Source: Tieghemiomyces parasiticus
Taxonomy: Eukaryota; Kickxellomycota; Dimargaritomycetes; Dimargaritales; Dimargaritaceae
Length of the DNA stretch: 64,000 nt
Direction: 5' to 3'
Assembly (NCBI GenBank): GCA_027575765.1
Contig: JANBPT010000050.1
Location: forward strand, 27,823-91,822
The notes below the pieces were generated by a model. That model did no database searches. It saw nothing but the letters and a program-made list of their open reading frames with translations, and was not told where the DNA came from. Below are positions 9,876-22,659 of the stretch, one piece after another (position 1 is the stretch's first letter; every line of letters begins with the position of its first letter). Position numbers and translations under genes: made by a program.

Positions 9876-10779
9876 TCAATAGGTCTGTTCACGGTCTGCA
9901 ATAGGAAATCGAAGAGGAAAATGTCAATGATAATAGAGTGACAAGAGTTAGACCTATCATTACAGCGACACAAATCCCACCTGCTGGAAAGATTCCGACC
10001 TGTATCCTTACCATCACCATCATCGATGTCGTCGTCACCCTCTCCATTGTCAAAGTAGGTGTCCATGTAGTCATTCTCCTCTTCGTGTTCCTCGTCGTCC
10101 AGCTCCTCCTCCAGGCCCTCTTCATCGTCGCCCTCGCCCTTTTCGCCGTCCTGTACATGGGGAACGGTGGATCAATAAACAGAAAAAGGTGGCATACATA
10201 TAATGAAGTTAGTAGCTGGAAAGCGCCCAGAGTGGACCAATATGCCCTGGTCGAGATAACTTCGGCAGGATCCGATCTCGCCCACCAAACGCAGCGTCTG
10301 ATACCTACCTTGTCGCCTTCTCCGTCCTCGCCGTCCAGGGCGTCCAAGGCATCCAGGTCCACGTTGGTCGTCCGCTTTCGAACGACGCCCAGGCCCTTTT
10401 TCGCTTGGGCCCGGTCCACGACGCCATGGAGTTCCGGCGGGAAAAACCCCGAATCCAAATTGGCCTGATGCAGCTTGCCCACCGTTGCCGCCGGGACAGT
10501 GTTATGAAAATACTTGTCTGAATACCGCTCGATTTCCTTGGGCGGGGGTGGCGGTACGAGGTAAAACGGAGTCTGCTGCAGCTCCTCCTTGTAGGCACGG
10601 AACAGATCGAGGGTCTCCCGTTCCTGAGATGTGGGCATTTGGCGCTGGGGAAGGTCGATACTAGGGAAGAGGTCACCGGGGTCCTTGAAGAGAGACGCGC
10701 CCATTTCGTTGTACAGGAGCGCCGCGCCCATGTTCTGGCCAGGGACGCCGCCCCGCCCCCGTCCCCGTCCGCGCGACAT
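9876..10779 (-). CDS. RPC31: DNA-directed RNA polymerase III subunit RPC31/RPC7 (POLR3G-like)
   Basis: Three exons: 10779-10309, 10150-10012 and 9895-9876, in frame, 209 residues. The N-terminus is an Arg-Gly run (MSRGRGRGRGG), as in RPC31/POLR3G. A conserved core follows with YKEELQQTPFYL and IERYSDKYF, then a long acidic C-terminal region holding the family signature ENDYMDTYFDNG. The last exon encodes only six residues (DREQTY), matching the acidic-aromatic end of the family. The subunit belongs to the RPC3/RPC6/RPC7 heterotrimer that helps Pol III initiate on tRNA and 5S genes. Upstream it shares a divergent promoter region with the mitochondrial recycling factor gene. Confidence 0.92.
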
Positions 10780-11319
10780 GACCGATAGAAATAGAGGGGA
10801 TGGTGTGGGTGACTAGAGTAAATGGGAGCGCGGGTTTCAGCTCAGTGGGTGCGGAAGATCGGAGTGACGGACTTGGGGGCTATGGAGGAGGTAATGGGGG
10901 GGCAAGAGTTTTGCCAGGAGCGGAGGACGCGTTAGAGACTGTCCGGCACTAGGGCGGGCGGTTGGTGGAGTTGAAGCAGGGCGATGAAACCGATGCGGCG
11001 TCGGAGGTATTCGGGCATATATCCCAAGTGGGCAGTTGGCAGAATCCCACCACAGGTCAGGGTCAACAGGAAGGGCGATACAGCAGGGTTTTTTTTCCAC
11101 AGCCAGCTGGACTCCGTCAGTGAAGGTCCGGCTGGCCAAGCCGAATCTCCGAGTGGCTCGCGGGCCACTGAGGTGCTAATCCAATCCGAACTATTAGCCT
11201 GCAGGATGGGGGCCTTTCCACAGGGCGCAAGAACATTTGGAAATCCCCATTGCCAATCCCTGCTTTATATCACGCAGTCACCCTCTTCCATAATTTTACC
11301 ACACCCACATTTCCTCGTC
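10780..11319. promoter_or_regulatory. Divergent promoter region, RPC31 (-) / mitochondrial RRF (+)
   Basis: 540 bases between two start codons facing away from each other, GC-rich near RPC31. It must contain both promoters. No specific motif was assigned. Confidence 0.5.
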
Positions 11320-12500
11320 ATGGTTCTAATTCGCCGTTGCATCGTTGCGCTCCACCCCCGCTCAGCCACCGCGTTGCTTGTCCGTACAGGGCTCTGGGCC
11401 TCGGCAACCCGGCCAGCGCTCGTTCCCCGCACCACTAGTTTTATCGCCCCGGTTCTACGGACTTACTCAAGCAAGAAAGGCGGCAAAAGCAAGAAAAGTT
11501 CCGCGGTCTTGGATAGTATGGTGGAAACTAGCCCCGCGGGATTTGACCTGTCCAAGGCGGAAGCACGCATGACCAAGATTATTGACTATCTCAAGAGCGA
11601 GTTGAAGACCATGAGGCTCGGCCAGGCGACCCCGGCCCTGTTGGATTTGATCAAGGTGAATGTGAACAGTCGGATGGTTAACCTCACTGATATTGCCACT
11701 GTATCCGTCAAGGATCCCCAGACACTACTAGTCATTCCTGGCGAGGACGAGGTAAGTGACTGGACCGGCTGTAAGGGAGGAGGAGCTGGGGTGACCTCGT
11801 CGTCCATGTCATTTGGTGCAGCCGCATTCAATATTATCACTCTAATCTATACAACACCTTCACCTTCTGCCTCGACCCAACTACTCGTCTATCACAGTAC
11901 AAAAAGGCCATTGAGAAGGCCATTCGGGAAGCTCAGTTGGGCCTTAACCCGGTAGCCCAGGACACTATTCTCAAAGTGCCCATCCCCAAGTAAGAGACCA
12001 GCACAGAACCTTATTGCCACCACGTAGCTAGCAACTGGCGGCTTTACTTTGCTTACCTCTCCACTCAGGATGCTAATCTACATATACCCTCCCTGCCACC
12101 ACCATTACCCAGGCCCACCAAGGAACACCGTGAACGACTCCTTAAAAACGCAGCCAAACTGGTCGAGGACGTCAAGACAAAGATACGCAATGCGCGCCAG
12201 GACGCGGTCAAGGATCTGAAGCGCGAGAGCAAAACGTCCAATTTGGGCAAGGACGAGCAGAGACAGCTCGAGAAACAAGTAAGTCAACAGCTAAAGGTGC
12301 TGCAGGCGACTTTACCTCATGTTAGTCATACAACAATGGTTCTGATCTACCAGGTCAGCTAATCTAGGTTTTCACCGACCTGTGTTCCTATGGTGCACAA
12401 AATGCTACCCTGAGAATAGATCCAGGACGTCACGGACCGCTTTACCAAGGCCGCGGAAGCACTGCTTGCGGCCAAGACAAACGAGGTCAACCGAAACTAG
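11320..12500 (+). CDS. RRF1: Mitochondrial ribosome recycling factor
   Basis: Four exons: 11320-11751, 11898-11989, 12113-12278 and 12420-12500, in frame, 256 residues. An Arg/Ser/Ala-rich presequence (MVLIRRCIVALHPRSATA...) of about 55 residues targets it to mitochondria. The RRF fold follows: helix 1 with LKSELKTMRLGQATPALLD, a domain II with PQTLLVIPGEDE, YKKAIEKAIREAQLGLNP, and PKPTKEHRERLLKNA, then the C-terminal helix ending in NEVNRN. RRF with mitochondrial EF-G2 splits post-termination ribosomes. The start at 11320 was chosen since it gives a clean presequence; the frame is open farther upstream but that part looks like untranslated promoter sequence. Confidence 0.93.
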
Positions 12501-14903
12501 CCTATCGAATGCCATCGTCCATTCATCGAGACTTTGGGAGTTAGCGGTGCGTATTTAGGCCATGTTGACTCGCTTACGATATCCATTCGTCGGTTGGAAA
12601 CTGGTGATCGATTGTACCTGTAGCATTACAATTGGAAAAGGATGTCAGCAAGTTCACTGGCGTTTCACTAGCTGCCCCAACCTGGTTGTTATGGGAAGTT
12701 ACTGTAGGGGTCTTAAAACCATTCCTTTCTGTTTCCCTTAAAGGCGTGAAATTGACCATCGCTCGGCACTTGGCCGACCCTATATTTTAACAGGCATCCA
12801 TGACTTGGAAGGGTCAATTTTTTTAAAAAAGCAACAACAATGAATATGGATATATGAATCGTTGCAGTGGAAAGGATTACTTAGATGCCAGGCTTACCCA
12901 AACGATATCTCTAAGCGGTTGCTCAACTGCATAGGATGAGGGTGCTTGGGCGGGATGAACACTAGTGGTTGGCTTTGGGCAGGTCAGCTGCCCTTTCCTT
13001 TCCTCAGTCCGCTGCCCACTTTGTGCTACCGTTTCAAGGTGGCGACATGTGGTGTCGCGCACCGTTGCACCAGGCCATCATCCTCGATCTAACCCATATG
13101 GGGTTTGCGATGTGGTCCCATTTTTTTTGGCGTGCTTGCCAGCTTAAAGGCTCCGTCCCACTTTTTGGACGTTTCACTCAAGTTTTCTGATGGGCCTTTA
13201 TTACAATTTTATCGCCAACTGCCTGCGGCATGTATAATGCAAAACAGTGCGCCATTGGCCTGTCGGGTAAATCCTGTTGCCACTTATGCGACCCCTAAGG
13301 TTTCCCCTCCCCTTCAGCTTAACGCTCTAAAGTCGCCACAGTGGTAAGGAAATTACCATGCATGTCCACTTGGGTTTTATTGTGTGTGGCTTCTTGTTTG
13401 GGCTAGAGTGTCTGCCTCGACAGCCAGGCGACCCTTTCTCACTTTCCGACTGTAGCGGTTCCCAACGTGACAAGATAAGCAGCCCGAGGGTGGAGATTGT
13501 ACAGAGGTCAGAAATATACTGACCTAGAAGCGCCCCAGGTGGGCTGGGAAACGTACTGTTCAAGTGAAATGTAGATCTGTTGCCCCTACTCTGCTAACGG
13601 ATCGTCATTCGATTCAAGCCCCGTTGGAAGTCGGCTTGAACAGTCTGACCGCGACTGCCCTCCTCCATCCGAGCCTGCATCGAGTGTAATGCATCTCAGT
13701 ATGCCAGTGTACAGCATCATCCAAGTATTTGTCTACTGTAAATATGTTTGTATTTAGCGATCGACCCTATTACCCTACCGCATCTTTAGGATTTAAACTA
13801 TGACCCGGGGTTCCAGATATCTCCCCTATTATGCATTATCATCCCCATATTTCAATATCACTCTTCTCAATATTCCCTTCGGGGCCTCTATATTTGTCGC
13901 CTTAATGCGGGTACTTTGACGTACCCTTGCACCCTCGCCCCACCCCTTACGTTTCCTGGTTCTCGCCCACTTGATTATACGCTCCTGTGGAACTTATAGT
14001 ACTCATTGCTTGAAGCCTTACGTTCATACCCATCAAGGCCTTTGCCCCCGTCAGATACGGAACAGTACATTTCGATAATAGAGCCTGTTGCAGACCGCGT
14101 ATTTTAAATAATAATAATGATGATGCTCAAGTCTAACGACAGTGAATACCCCTTGAGGATTCCAATGATTGACATTTTCTCCGGGTCGGGACGGACCTGC
14201 TGCTCAAATGGGGAGTAAGGTGCCTGGAAGCACCGTTCCTCGTCTGTCGCACGCATTGTCTTTCTGGGGGGAGAGGCCGGCCCGTCATCATCCTAACCCG
14301 TTTCACGACAGACCCCGTGCATAGTCACCTGGTCAGCGAAAGAGGCAAAGTTGAAAAGTATGCAGGCCGCCGCCTCCCCTCGTCTACTTCCCCAGCCGTT
14401 CGTTACATCGCCCGCCCTCTCTTTCCGTTCTATGGGTTTGTGTAGCCTTGCTTACCCCCTTGTTGTTTTATCTTCCGCTTCCTTCTGCCCGTTGTTTTTT
14501 ATCACTCTGCTCCTCTCATGGTCCGGTCTCGCTATCGCCTGTTGGTTATTTAAGCCGATCCGCTCGCTGACCCAGCCGTCTGTTCCATGCACCATTTTGA
14601 TTTTTTTTTATCAATCCCCACGCCTTTCTATCGAGCTCGCACCCACATGCCTCGACCCCAGTTCGATATACAGACCTTTCTCATCAACCCGCCCAGCAAA
14701 CCTTGAAGCCAAGTCGGGGCCTGTCCACAGCTGTAAACTCGCTTCCATAGCAACCAGCTTCCTTCGTTTACTTGGTTTGCGGCTTGTACCTCGTGGCCCG
14801 ACCAACGGTCGCTGGATAACTCGCCTATGCCACGTCCGTTATACGATCGCTACTTTTCAGGCATAGCCTTATCCCTGCCGTTCCCCCCTCTCCCCTCCTC
14901 ACC
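12501..14903. other. Gene-poor spacer, 2.4 kb
   Basis: No convincing gene on either strand. It has an AT-rich part with an AAT run near 14105-14120 and becomes pyrimidine-rich toward the start of the TLC gene. A 171-codon open frame at 14351-14866 lies in this pyrimidine-rich DNA and has the composition of untranslated leader rather than protein. Confidence 0.5.
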
Positions 14904-16104
14904 ATGGAAGTTCACATCCGGAACTTCACCAGAGCTATCGGGGCCCCCAAATTGGCGGACCACTGGGCGGTCTTTTTGAGCTCCACAGTCTTCTGGTTCC
15001 TACTTTACGAGGCTTCTAAGGTGGTTTTCCCGCGCATCTTCCGCCAATCGTTCGCTCGGTTTAACAAGGTCCAGTGTATCAATTGGCACAGCCGAGTAGT
15101 CTCCCTGGTGCACGCCGTAATGGTCACAGCCATGTGCATTCCGTGGCTAGGACATCCTGACCTAACTGGTGACCCTATTACGGTGTACTCACATGATGCG
15201 GCGCGCCTGTGGGCTATCATAGGCGGGTAAGTGCTTGTTTACGCTGCCTTCTTCAGCAGTACACAATATCTCAGTGTAGGTTGTGCAGACCGGCCTACCT
15301 TCACTAACATTGACTACTGATACTGTTCCGCCTTGATATCAAACCATCTACGCTCCCTAGCTATTTTGTCTGGGATGTCTATATCAACGCTCGCTACATC
15401 AAGATCTGGGGGCCCCCGTTCCTAATGCACGGCTGTGTCGGCCTCTTTTTCTGCATCATGGTATTTGTAAGTCATTCCCATTAGGTGCTAGCGGGCGTGG
15501 GTGCCGTTAGAGACTACCACCTTGCGTACCGCAGTACCTCTCAGAACCTGCACTGGCTAAAACATGGAACCCGTACGGTTGCCCAACCTCGCTCTACCCC
15601 CTACCTACAGCGTCCAATCATGAATCCGTACGGGCCTTACTTGGTTCTCAATGAACTCAGCACACCATTCCTTAACATGCACTGGTTCATGGATAAGGTG
15701 GGCATGGCAGGCAGTAACCTACAGCTAATCAACGGGGTTCTCCTGCTGGTCACATTCTTCTTCTGCCGTCTCTCTTACGGCATGTACTGGTACATCAGAC
15801 TGTATGGTAGGTAATCGATAATTTCCGTTCCATCCCCTCATCGGTCCTACCTTTTTAAGTTGATTAGTACGGAGAAATTCTAACCCTGGCCTATTCCCTC
15901 TTCTACCGTATTCGGGCCTACTTTATGACATCCACAGCGGACATCTATGCAAACTTCGACCGCATACCGATGGCACTGTCCATTCCCTTAGCCATTTCAC
16001 TCATGGTCCTCAACTGCCTTAATGTCATTTGGTTCTACAAGATGATTCATTCCGTTAAGAGTCGATTCACGCCGCAGGTGGCTCCGAAGGCTAAGACCAC
16101 ATAA
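14904..16104 (+). CDS. TLC-domain multi-pass membrane protein (TLCD4/TMEM56-like)
   Basis: Four exons: 14904-15226, 15361-15466, 15611-15806 and 15875-16104, in frame, 284 residues. The TLC (TRAM-LAG1-CLN8) domain shows the typical run of helices: YFVWDVYI and a conserved histidine in FLMHGCVGLFF, then the family hallmark LNELSTPFLNMHWFMDK. The C-terminus is basic (KSRFTPQVAPKAKTT). TLC proteins sit in ER or plasma membranes; ceramide synthases belong to the same superfamily. The TLCD4/TMEM56 branch has no catalytic role I can assign here, and the extra motifs of ceramide synthases are absent. The fourth acceptor (..CGGAG) is less regular than the rest but is the one found that keeps the frame. 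Confidence 0.88.
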
Positions 16105-16670
16105 TTAAGACTTTTTCGTTCCCTTAGATTTCAACTTGCGTTTAGAATATTGTCTTTAGATTATCAAGGATGCACCATAGCTTACGACTAGTAAATCATA
16201 TCTGTTAAGTTAGAGTGCTGCAAAGTAGCTACTGGTTCAGTATATGGAATCGATGTGGTCACTCATACCCGCCAGCCTCGATTTATGAACACACGCAACC
16301 CTCTGCTGAAGTTTCGATGGTGGTGTTATTACTAAAGGGCTAAACTGCCGGGTTGTGACAGGTGGACTGAGCCGCGTACATAACCCAACGTCAATAGGTT
16401 AGAGTTACCCTCCTCCCACCCCCCTCGCCTACGCCCGCTGTGCTCTGGAACCGACGTGCATGTCCAGCTCATTTTGGAGCACATACTACGGTAGAAGCCA
16501 ATGGGAAGGCATGCTAATCGGAGGTTCGACTCCGCAACGTACGAGCATTCTACCCACTTCTCTAGGTTCCCGCACTCTTGCCCTCCTTGGGCCACCTTCC
16601 CCCTACTGCACCAATAGCTCGGCCCACTCGTGAGCCCATCCCCAACTCTCATTTACCCTTTTCCAACGCC
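16105..16670. other. Spacer between the TLC gene and VPS39
   Basis: 566 bases, probably TLC 3' end and VPS39 promoter. An open frame continues from 16578 into the VPS39 start, but the family N-terminus begins at 16671. A tRNA-like B-box string near 16522 does not fold as a tRNA. Confidence 0.4.
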
Positions 16671-19600
16671 ATGTCATTCCAGCCATTCCATTTGCAACCT
16701 CTCTTCGAAACTGCGGTGGCGGATGGACGACCACCTACCGGGGGCCACAGCCGTGGCTCGTCGGCCACATCGCAGCCGGGGTCACCTCATCTCGGAGGCC
16801 TGAGCGCCGCCGCTTTGGGAGAAGGCCGGGCCGCGTCGCTATCGTCTTCGCCCCCGGTATCCTCGTCGCCAGGGAAACGAGCCTCCCGACTGCTTAGTGA
16901 AGTGGCGGCACGTACGTCATTTCGTCGGCATTCAGCGGCAGGGAGTCAGGACAACCAACCCAACCCACCCGATCGTGCTTTGCCGTACCGGTTGACCTGC
17001 GCTGAATGGTGGCAAAATAACCTATTCGTCGGAACGGACCACGGCCAGGTACGGCATTATTATTGGTTGGCCGACGTCCCGCTAGACACGGACGAACCGG
17101 CCGTACCGTCGTCATTGTCATCGCCCCCACCGCCTCCACCAAAGCCGGCCACCGCCACCCCGCCGTCATTCATCCAGACCCTCGCCGTCGGTAACGGGGG
17201 CCGCGCCCGGATAGAGACGGTCCGCGTGGTGGCTGAGTTCCGTACCCTGATTGTGTTTAGCGAGGCTACCCTCTGGTTCTATTCCCTGCCGGATCTCACC
17301 CCGCTCGCCCCGCCACCGTTCACACCGATCCGCGGGGTCCTCAGTTTTGCCGTCAACAGCGCGCCACGGGAGGAATCACCCGCCAACGTGGTCGTTCCTG
17401 TCGTGCTCTACGTTGCCCGACGACGTACTATCCAAGTAGTTCATCTCAGTCGCCACGGGCTGCAGGTTGTCCAGGAGGTCCCGTTCCCGTCGGGGGCCGT
17501 TCGGCTCGGTGCGTGGAATGAACAAGTCTGCTTGGCCGACCCGCATAACTACGGCCTGCTCAACCTGCGGTTACCCCGCCCCCCTGTGGGCCTGGTCCCA
17601 ACCAACCTAACTGAACAGTCTGGTCGCACCCCACACATCGTGCCCATTAAGCCTGATGAATTCTTCATCGTCACCGCGTCGGGGGTCGACGGCACCGCCC
17701 TGGGTATGTTTGTCAATACCGACGGGGACGCCGTGCGCGGGACCCTGTCCCTCGACAGCTATCCGCTTGCGGTGGGCTACCGCTACCCTTATCTCTTGAT
17801 CCTTGGCTGCCCCGATCTCGTGACCGTGTATGACATTACCGACCAGCGCCCCGTCCAGACGTTACGATTCCCCACCGGTTCCCAGGTCGTCGAGCTATGC
17901 CCAGTATCCCACATGCGACTGGTACCGCCGCACCATCTCCACGCAGTCTCGCCAGAGTACCGTATCCCGGCCAATTTCCTGCCAGTGGGTCGGCAGGCAG
18001 TGTTCAGTATTGCCTTGCAGCCCCTACCGTCCCAGGTGAATACTCTCCTCGCCGATTTTCAGCACGCCAACGAGGCCGTGGGCCGTGCGGAGTCCGCCGT
18101 CCGCACCCACTATCGATCCCCGCTGCGCTACGCTGAGCTGGCCCTGGTCCAGCAGCGGGCGGGGCTCCTCAATTTCGGCGCGGCCCGGTTCGACGACGCC
18201 TTGAGCCTCTTTAAGCGCGGATGTCTCCCACCGGCCCTCCTAGTCACTCTGTATCCGGACCATTATCAGGCCCTTGGAAATTATCCTTACACACCCGTAC
18301 CGGGCCTAATGACTACCCTCCACCAGATTGGCACAGTTGACCGCATAATACAGGCGCAGGTCCCCATCGACACGGCCGAGCCCGAAGCAGCCCGGACCGG
18401 ATACCAAACCGCTGCCGAAGACACCCTCATCCGATACCTCCAGTTCGCTAAGGAGTCTGCCCGGAATGCCTCCGCGGCCACGTCGATAGCTGCCACCACC
18501 ACACCACCGGCGCCTCGGTGGGATCCACTCGATCAGCGTGTCATCAACACCTTGCTACTACAGTATTACCTCGAGGAAGGCTCGGATAAGATCTACAACA
18601 TCCTACGTGACGGCGGAGTCGACTGCGCCCTCGATGTGGCTGAGCCCTTACTACAACGGCACCACAAGCGGTATGCCCTAGTCCTCCTGTACCGTGCTCA
18701 CGACCGGCCGGCGGAGGCTCTCGCAACCTACCAGACGATGGTGGAGGACGTGGACGGTGGCAATGACCAATTGGTAGAACCCCGATTCGGCGGCGTAAAG
18801 GAAATGTTCGATTACCTCGTTACTTTGAAGCGCGCCGATTTGGCGTGGCGGTTTGCACCTCCAATTCTGCAACGGTCGGAAATCATGGGCGCACAGGTAA
18901 GTCGAGAGGCTCAGATGGCCTATGATAATTGCATCAAAGGAGGCCCCCGTTAGGTCAACTCTGGGTGACTCGGATCTGTCCAACTTTGCCATATTCCGAA
19001 ATTCGTTTATTCCTAACTACACCGCCATTGTCCTGCCACGCCCCTCCCACCCACCCGTGCTGGTCTTATTGCAGCTCTTCATCGCTGTGGCTGATACTGG
19101 ACCTAGCGATCCGGATGAGGTGGACCGCATTTTGGCCAAACTACTTACAGCTGGTCCGAGTGGGGCAGCTATATACCTGGAACATAAGGTCCGTCACGAC
19201 CCACTTCTTGGCGCTACATACCATGACCAGGTCATTGAGCTGTTGGTTGAACAGATACGTGCGCGGTTGGCCCGGGATGGCCAAACCCCGTCAGCTAGTT
19301 TTGGACCCCTGCTCCGCGACTACCACCAAGCCTGGGTCCGATCCGGCGGCCTGACGTTCGGCGAGTTTCTTCAGACACAGACCTACGCCCCGCTCGCCCG
19401 CATACGCTCCCAGCTACTTGATTTCCTACAATGGTCCGACCGCTACGACCTGGAATTGGCTCTGGAGCGATTGGAGCAAGTCGGGTCTTCTGATACGATC
19501 GATGGACCTGACAGCGACAATGAGGCTGACCATGGCGAAGACGGAAGCCTCGATTCCGAAATAGCGATCGTTCTGGGAAAGCGCGGGGACCATGACCGGA

Positions 19601-20281
19601 CGCTTCGTACACTGGTGCAACGCGTTCAAGACTACACGGCAGCCGAACTGTATTGCCAGGCCATTGCCGACCCAGACGAAAGGGCCGGCTATTTCCTGTC
19701 CCTTCTCCGCTATTACCTCGAACTCGAGCGCCGTGACGAGGACACGGCGGCCGTGGTGGTCAACAACCTCATCACCCGTTACGGCGCCTCCCTCGACACC
19801 CTTGAGGTTCTCACGTTGCTCCCGCCGACCTGGTCCATGGAGTCCCTCGAACCGTTCTTGAAAAGTGCCCTCCAGCGGCTGACGCACCAACGACGGAACC
19901 AGCAGATCGTCAAAGGCCTAGTCGTCAGTCAGAACCGAACGGTAGGTGCCTTTGATATGCCTCACGTGTCTTTCCGGCCCAATATCGACATGGTCGACCG
20001 TTGGTAGATTGGGGCCCAGGACCCTAAAATCATTATGTCGTCGCTGCGCTGATCATTTGACCTCTCCCCTCTCCCATCTTCCCGGTCTCTCTTTACACCC
20101 ATCACTTGCCTTACAGACTAAGAAGCAACTCCTAGACGCCCGCGATGCCGTCGCCCCCTACGTTTCCCTAACTACCTTGAGCAAGTGTCACCATTGCCAC
20201 CGGGAGGTCGATCCCCAGTCGTTTGTGTTTCTACCGGACACTAGGCGGGTCTACCACCCTACCTGCTATATCCCTTCATGA
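16671..20281 (+). CDS. VPS39: HOPS complex subunit VPS39/VAM6
   Basis: Three exons: 16671-18896, 19075-19941 and 20117-20281, in frame, 1085 residues. An N-terminal CNH (citron homology) beta-propeller starts with MSFQPFHLQPLFETAV and resumes at LTCAEWWQNNLFVGT after a Ser/Pro-rich insert of about 85 residues. A clathrin-heavy-chain-like helical repeat region follows (RYALVLLYRAHDRPAEAL, AAELYCQAIADPDER). The C-terminus carries the VPS39-type zinc motif CHHC ... YHPTC. Vps39 links the HOPS tether to Rab7/Ypt7 for vacuole and endosome fusion. The related TGFBRAP1/VPS3 is an alternative, but overall order and C-terminus suit VPS39. The start at 16671 aligns with the family; an ATG at 16578 in the same frame would add 31 residues. 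Confidence 0.9.
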
Positions 20282-20311
20282 CATTATTAATTAGAAGGTG
20301 GTAGCTAGGCT

Positions 20312-20317
20312 AATAAA
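20312..20317 (+). terminator. Polyadenylation signal AATAAA after VPS39
   Basis: AATAAA 31 bases downstream of the VPS39 stop codon, in the 176-base gap before the convergent BUD22-like gene. The position fits a 3'-end processing signal. Confidence 0.45.
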
Positions 20318-20457
20318 CGATCGCCTGGCAGGCTTGCGGCTAACGGTTCCAAGGGTTTTTTTTACTCAACTGGCGAATAATGTTGAAGTATGGTCGGCAG
20401 GCGGGCCGGATCCACCGATCTGGTGTACATAGCGTACACCGCCTGTGACCGCTAACC

Positions 20458-22659
20458 CTAGTCAAATACAATCTTTTTGGCCTTGGGTGCCCCTTCTCCG
20501 CTAAGCAAACTCTTCTGCAGCTCCTGCTGTCGCTTCTTGGCCTCCCAAGACGGATGTAGCATCGCCGCGGCCGTGACAGGTACCACCCCACCGGCCTCCA
20601 CGATGGCCTTCTCGCGCTCGGCCCGCTTCTCCCGTTCGACCTTTCGCTTCTTCTGAGCCTCCTGCTTGGTTGCGAAGGCCTCGGCCGTTGTGTTACCCGA
20701 GAGCAGCTTGGGGTTGGTGACAGCCTTGAGTAGCTTGATGGGCGCGCGCTTGTTCTTGTGTTTGATGCGTTGTAGGCGCTCTTCGTCCACACCGATCCCC
20801 TTAAGGAAATTTCTAAGAAGGAAGAAGAGTGAAAGGGAAAAGAAAGCAAATATTGGCAGCAACACCACCACGAGCATCACCAAGTGACATAATGGACAGG
20901 TTGGGAAGTGGTAAGAATGAGTATAAGGGCAGAAGGAGAAGGGAAGGAGATAAAAATAGTTAGCGCTGATGTGAGGGTGTCGCTATAGTTAAGCGCTATA
21001 ATGGAATCGGCAAACAACCGCACGGATACAACCGCAGGCGAGGGGTAAAAGAAAAACTTACGCTCGACGGGCCCGCTGGCCCGGTCGGTTCCGACGTTGC
21101 TTCGAATCCGAGTGGTTCCCAGAATCCAGACGGATCTGGTCCTCGTCGTCCGATACGTCAACGGATCGCAGTCGTTTCTTGGACGCCGTGGAAGGATGAT
21201 CACCCTGGGAGTCGTCGTCACTGTCATCGTTAAACGCCGAGCTCTTGATTGTCCTGCTGTTGGTGCTTCCGTCGCTCTCATCGCCGTCACTAACCCCACC
21301 GACCTGACCATCGTTACCACTTTTCTTCTGCGCTGCAGCGGCCTTCTTGGCCCGGAACTTGGCATGCTGCCGGGGGAACAGCACTTTGATATTCAAATAA
21401 AGCTTGATGTTTTCGAGTTCCTGATTGAACAGCTTGGTTACCCGGTCGTCCTGGATTAGGCGACTCTGGAGACGGACGAGGGCCTTCTTCTCTAGCTCAG
21501 TAGTTTGCGGTTTAAAAGGTATGGCCTTGGCACCCTTCTTAGAGACCACGATGTTTTCGCGGAGCTTTAGGTCCTGGATGTCGAGGTCCGAGAGATTAAG
21601 CTGCTTAGCGGCGCATTGGAGATAAGGGGAGTTAACGAAGACATCGGCCTTGACAAAGAGGATCTTGAAGAGGCGCTCGGCCAGGGCCTTGTTGCAGACT
21701 CGCTGGATGGTTATAAAGAAGCCAGGACAGGAGAGGAATGAGGTGAACGTGTACATGCGTGTGAGTTGTCTAGTGGTGCTTGCTTCTGAAGCAGGTGGCT
21801 TCATGTGTAGTACCCTTTTATCGTGCTTACCCGAAGGACGGAAGCGTCTTGTTTTAGCGTAGCGATATTCTGTGATGACTTTGCATCATTCTGGCCCTTG
21901 TCGTTGTTATTTTGTCTGTCGTGCAGAGTGATATAGCAGTTAATCGCGTTAGAACCTCACAGTCTCCAGCTCTAATGGCCATTCGATTCCCCCCCTGAAA
22001 TGTTCACCGGGGCCCGTAACACCGGGCCTCATAAACTTACTTGGCCTTATGTTCCAAGGTGTTCACCTTAGACAAGATCCGCGCGGACTCAGACTTTTGG
22101 TACTTTAAAACTAAAGCGGCCACCTGGTCCATGAAATGTTTCTACGTGCAGATAATGTCAAGCAGGGCGGGTGGGCATTCCATATATGTAAATATGCGAG
22201 GGGATTTAACGGTGAGCGAGGAGATAAACGTTGGGCTGCACACCTGCGGTACAACGATAGTGCGTCATTTAGCGGGCGGCTTAGACTACAGGTGACTTAC
22301 CAAGTGCACGGCAATCAGCTCGAGCCATATCTTTTCGGATTCATCGAACTTGGCGTTGATCTCAGACCGGACCTGGGAGTCCTCCACGAACTCGGTGCCC
22401 TCGGTCTTGGCCTTGGCTCGTGCCTCACCGATTTCTTTAAGCTTGGTTTTTGCCTACAGCAGGATGGTGGTTGAAGAAGCGTCAATTTTTGAAGTAAGCA
22501 ACAGGCCCGGGTATGCAGAATGGATTTTTGACGACAATGCATCGATGTTGACAAAGAGACCGAGTATGTCTAGGGTGCCCTTACCTCGCTCCGTAGCTTC
22601 TGCACCTGGAGTCGGAGGGCGTTTTCCTGTTCTCTGACGGAGGCGTCGTAGCGTCCCAT
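20458..22659 (-). CDS. BUD22/SRFBP1-like nucleolar protein (ribosome biogenesis)
   Basis: Six exons: 22659-22585, 22453-22301, 22141-22041, 21915-21831, 21702-21062 and 20812-20458; all junctions keep frame, 469 residues. The clearest family mark is the C-terminal LHPSWEAKKR followed by a short basic run and KIVFD at the end, as in the BUD22/SRFBP1 family. Before it lie a coiled, Lys/Glu-rich N-terminal half, an acidic Ser/Asp-rich tract with nuclear-localisation-like RQRR/KKR groups, and an EEQKKRKVEREKRAERE-type basic helix. Yeast Bud22 is needed for early 18S processing. The N-terminal half is not obviously similar to known members, so the first exons deserve transcript confirmation. The gene is convergent with VPS39. 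Confidence 0.65.

Noticed and set aside
14351..14866. 171-codon open frame upstream of the TLC gene
   Set aside because: Pyrimidine-rich DNA with Ser/Pro/Leu-rich translation and no domain; typical of a leader or promoter.
16500..16560. B-box-like string resembling a tRNA T-arm near 16522
   Set aside because: The five-base T stem does not pair and there is no A box or acceptor stem at the right distances.
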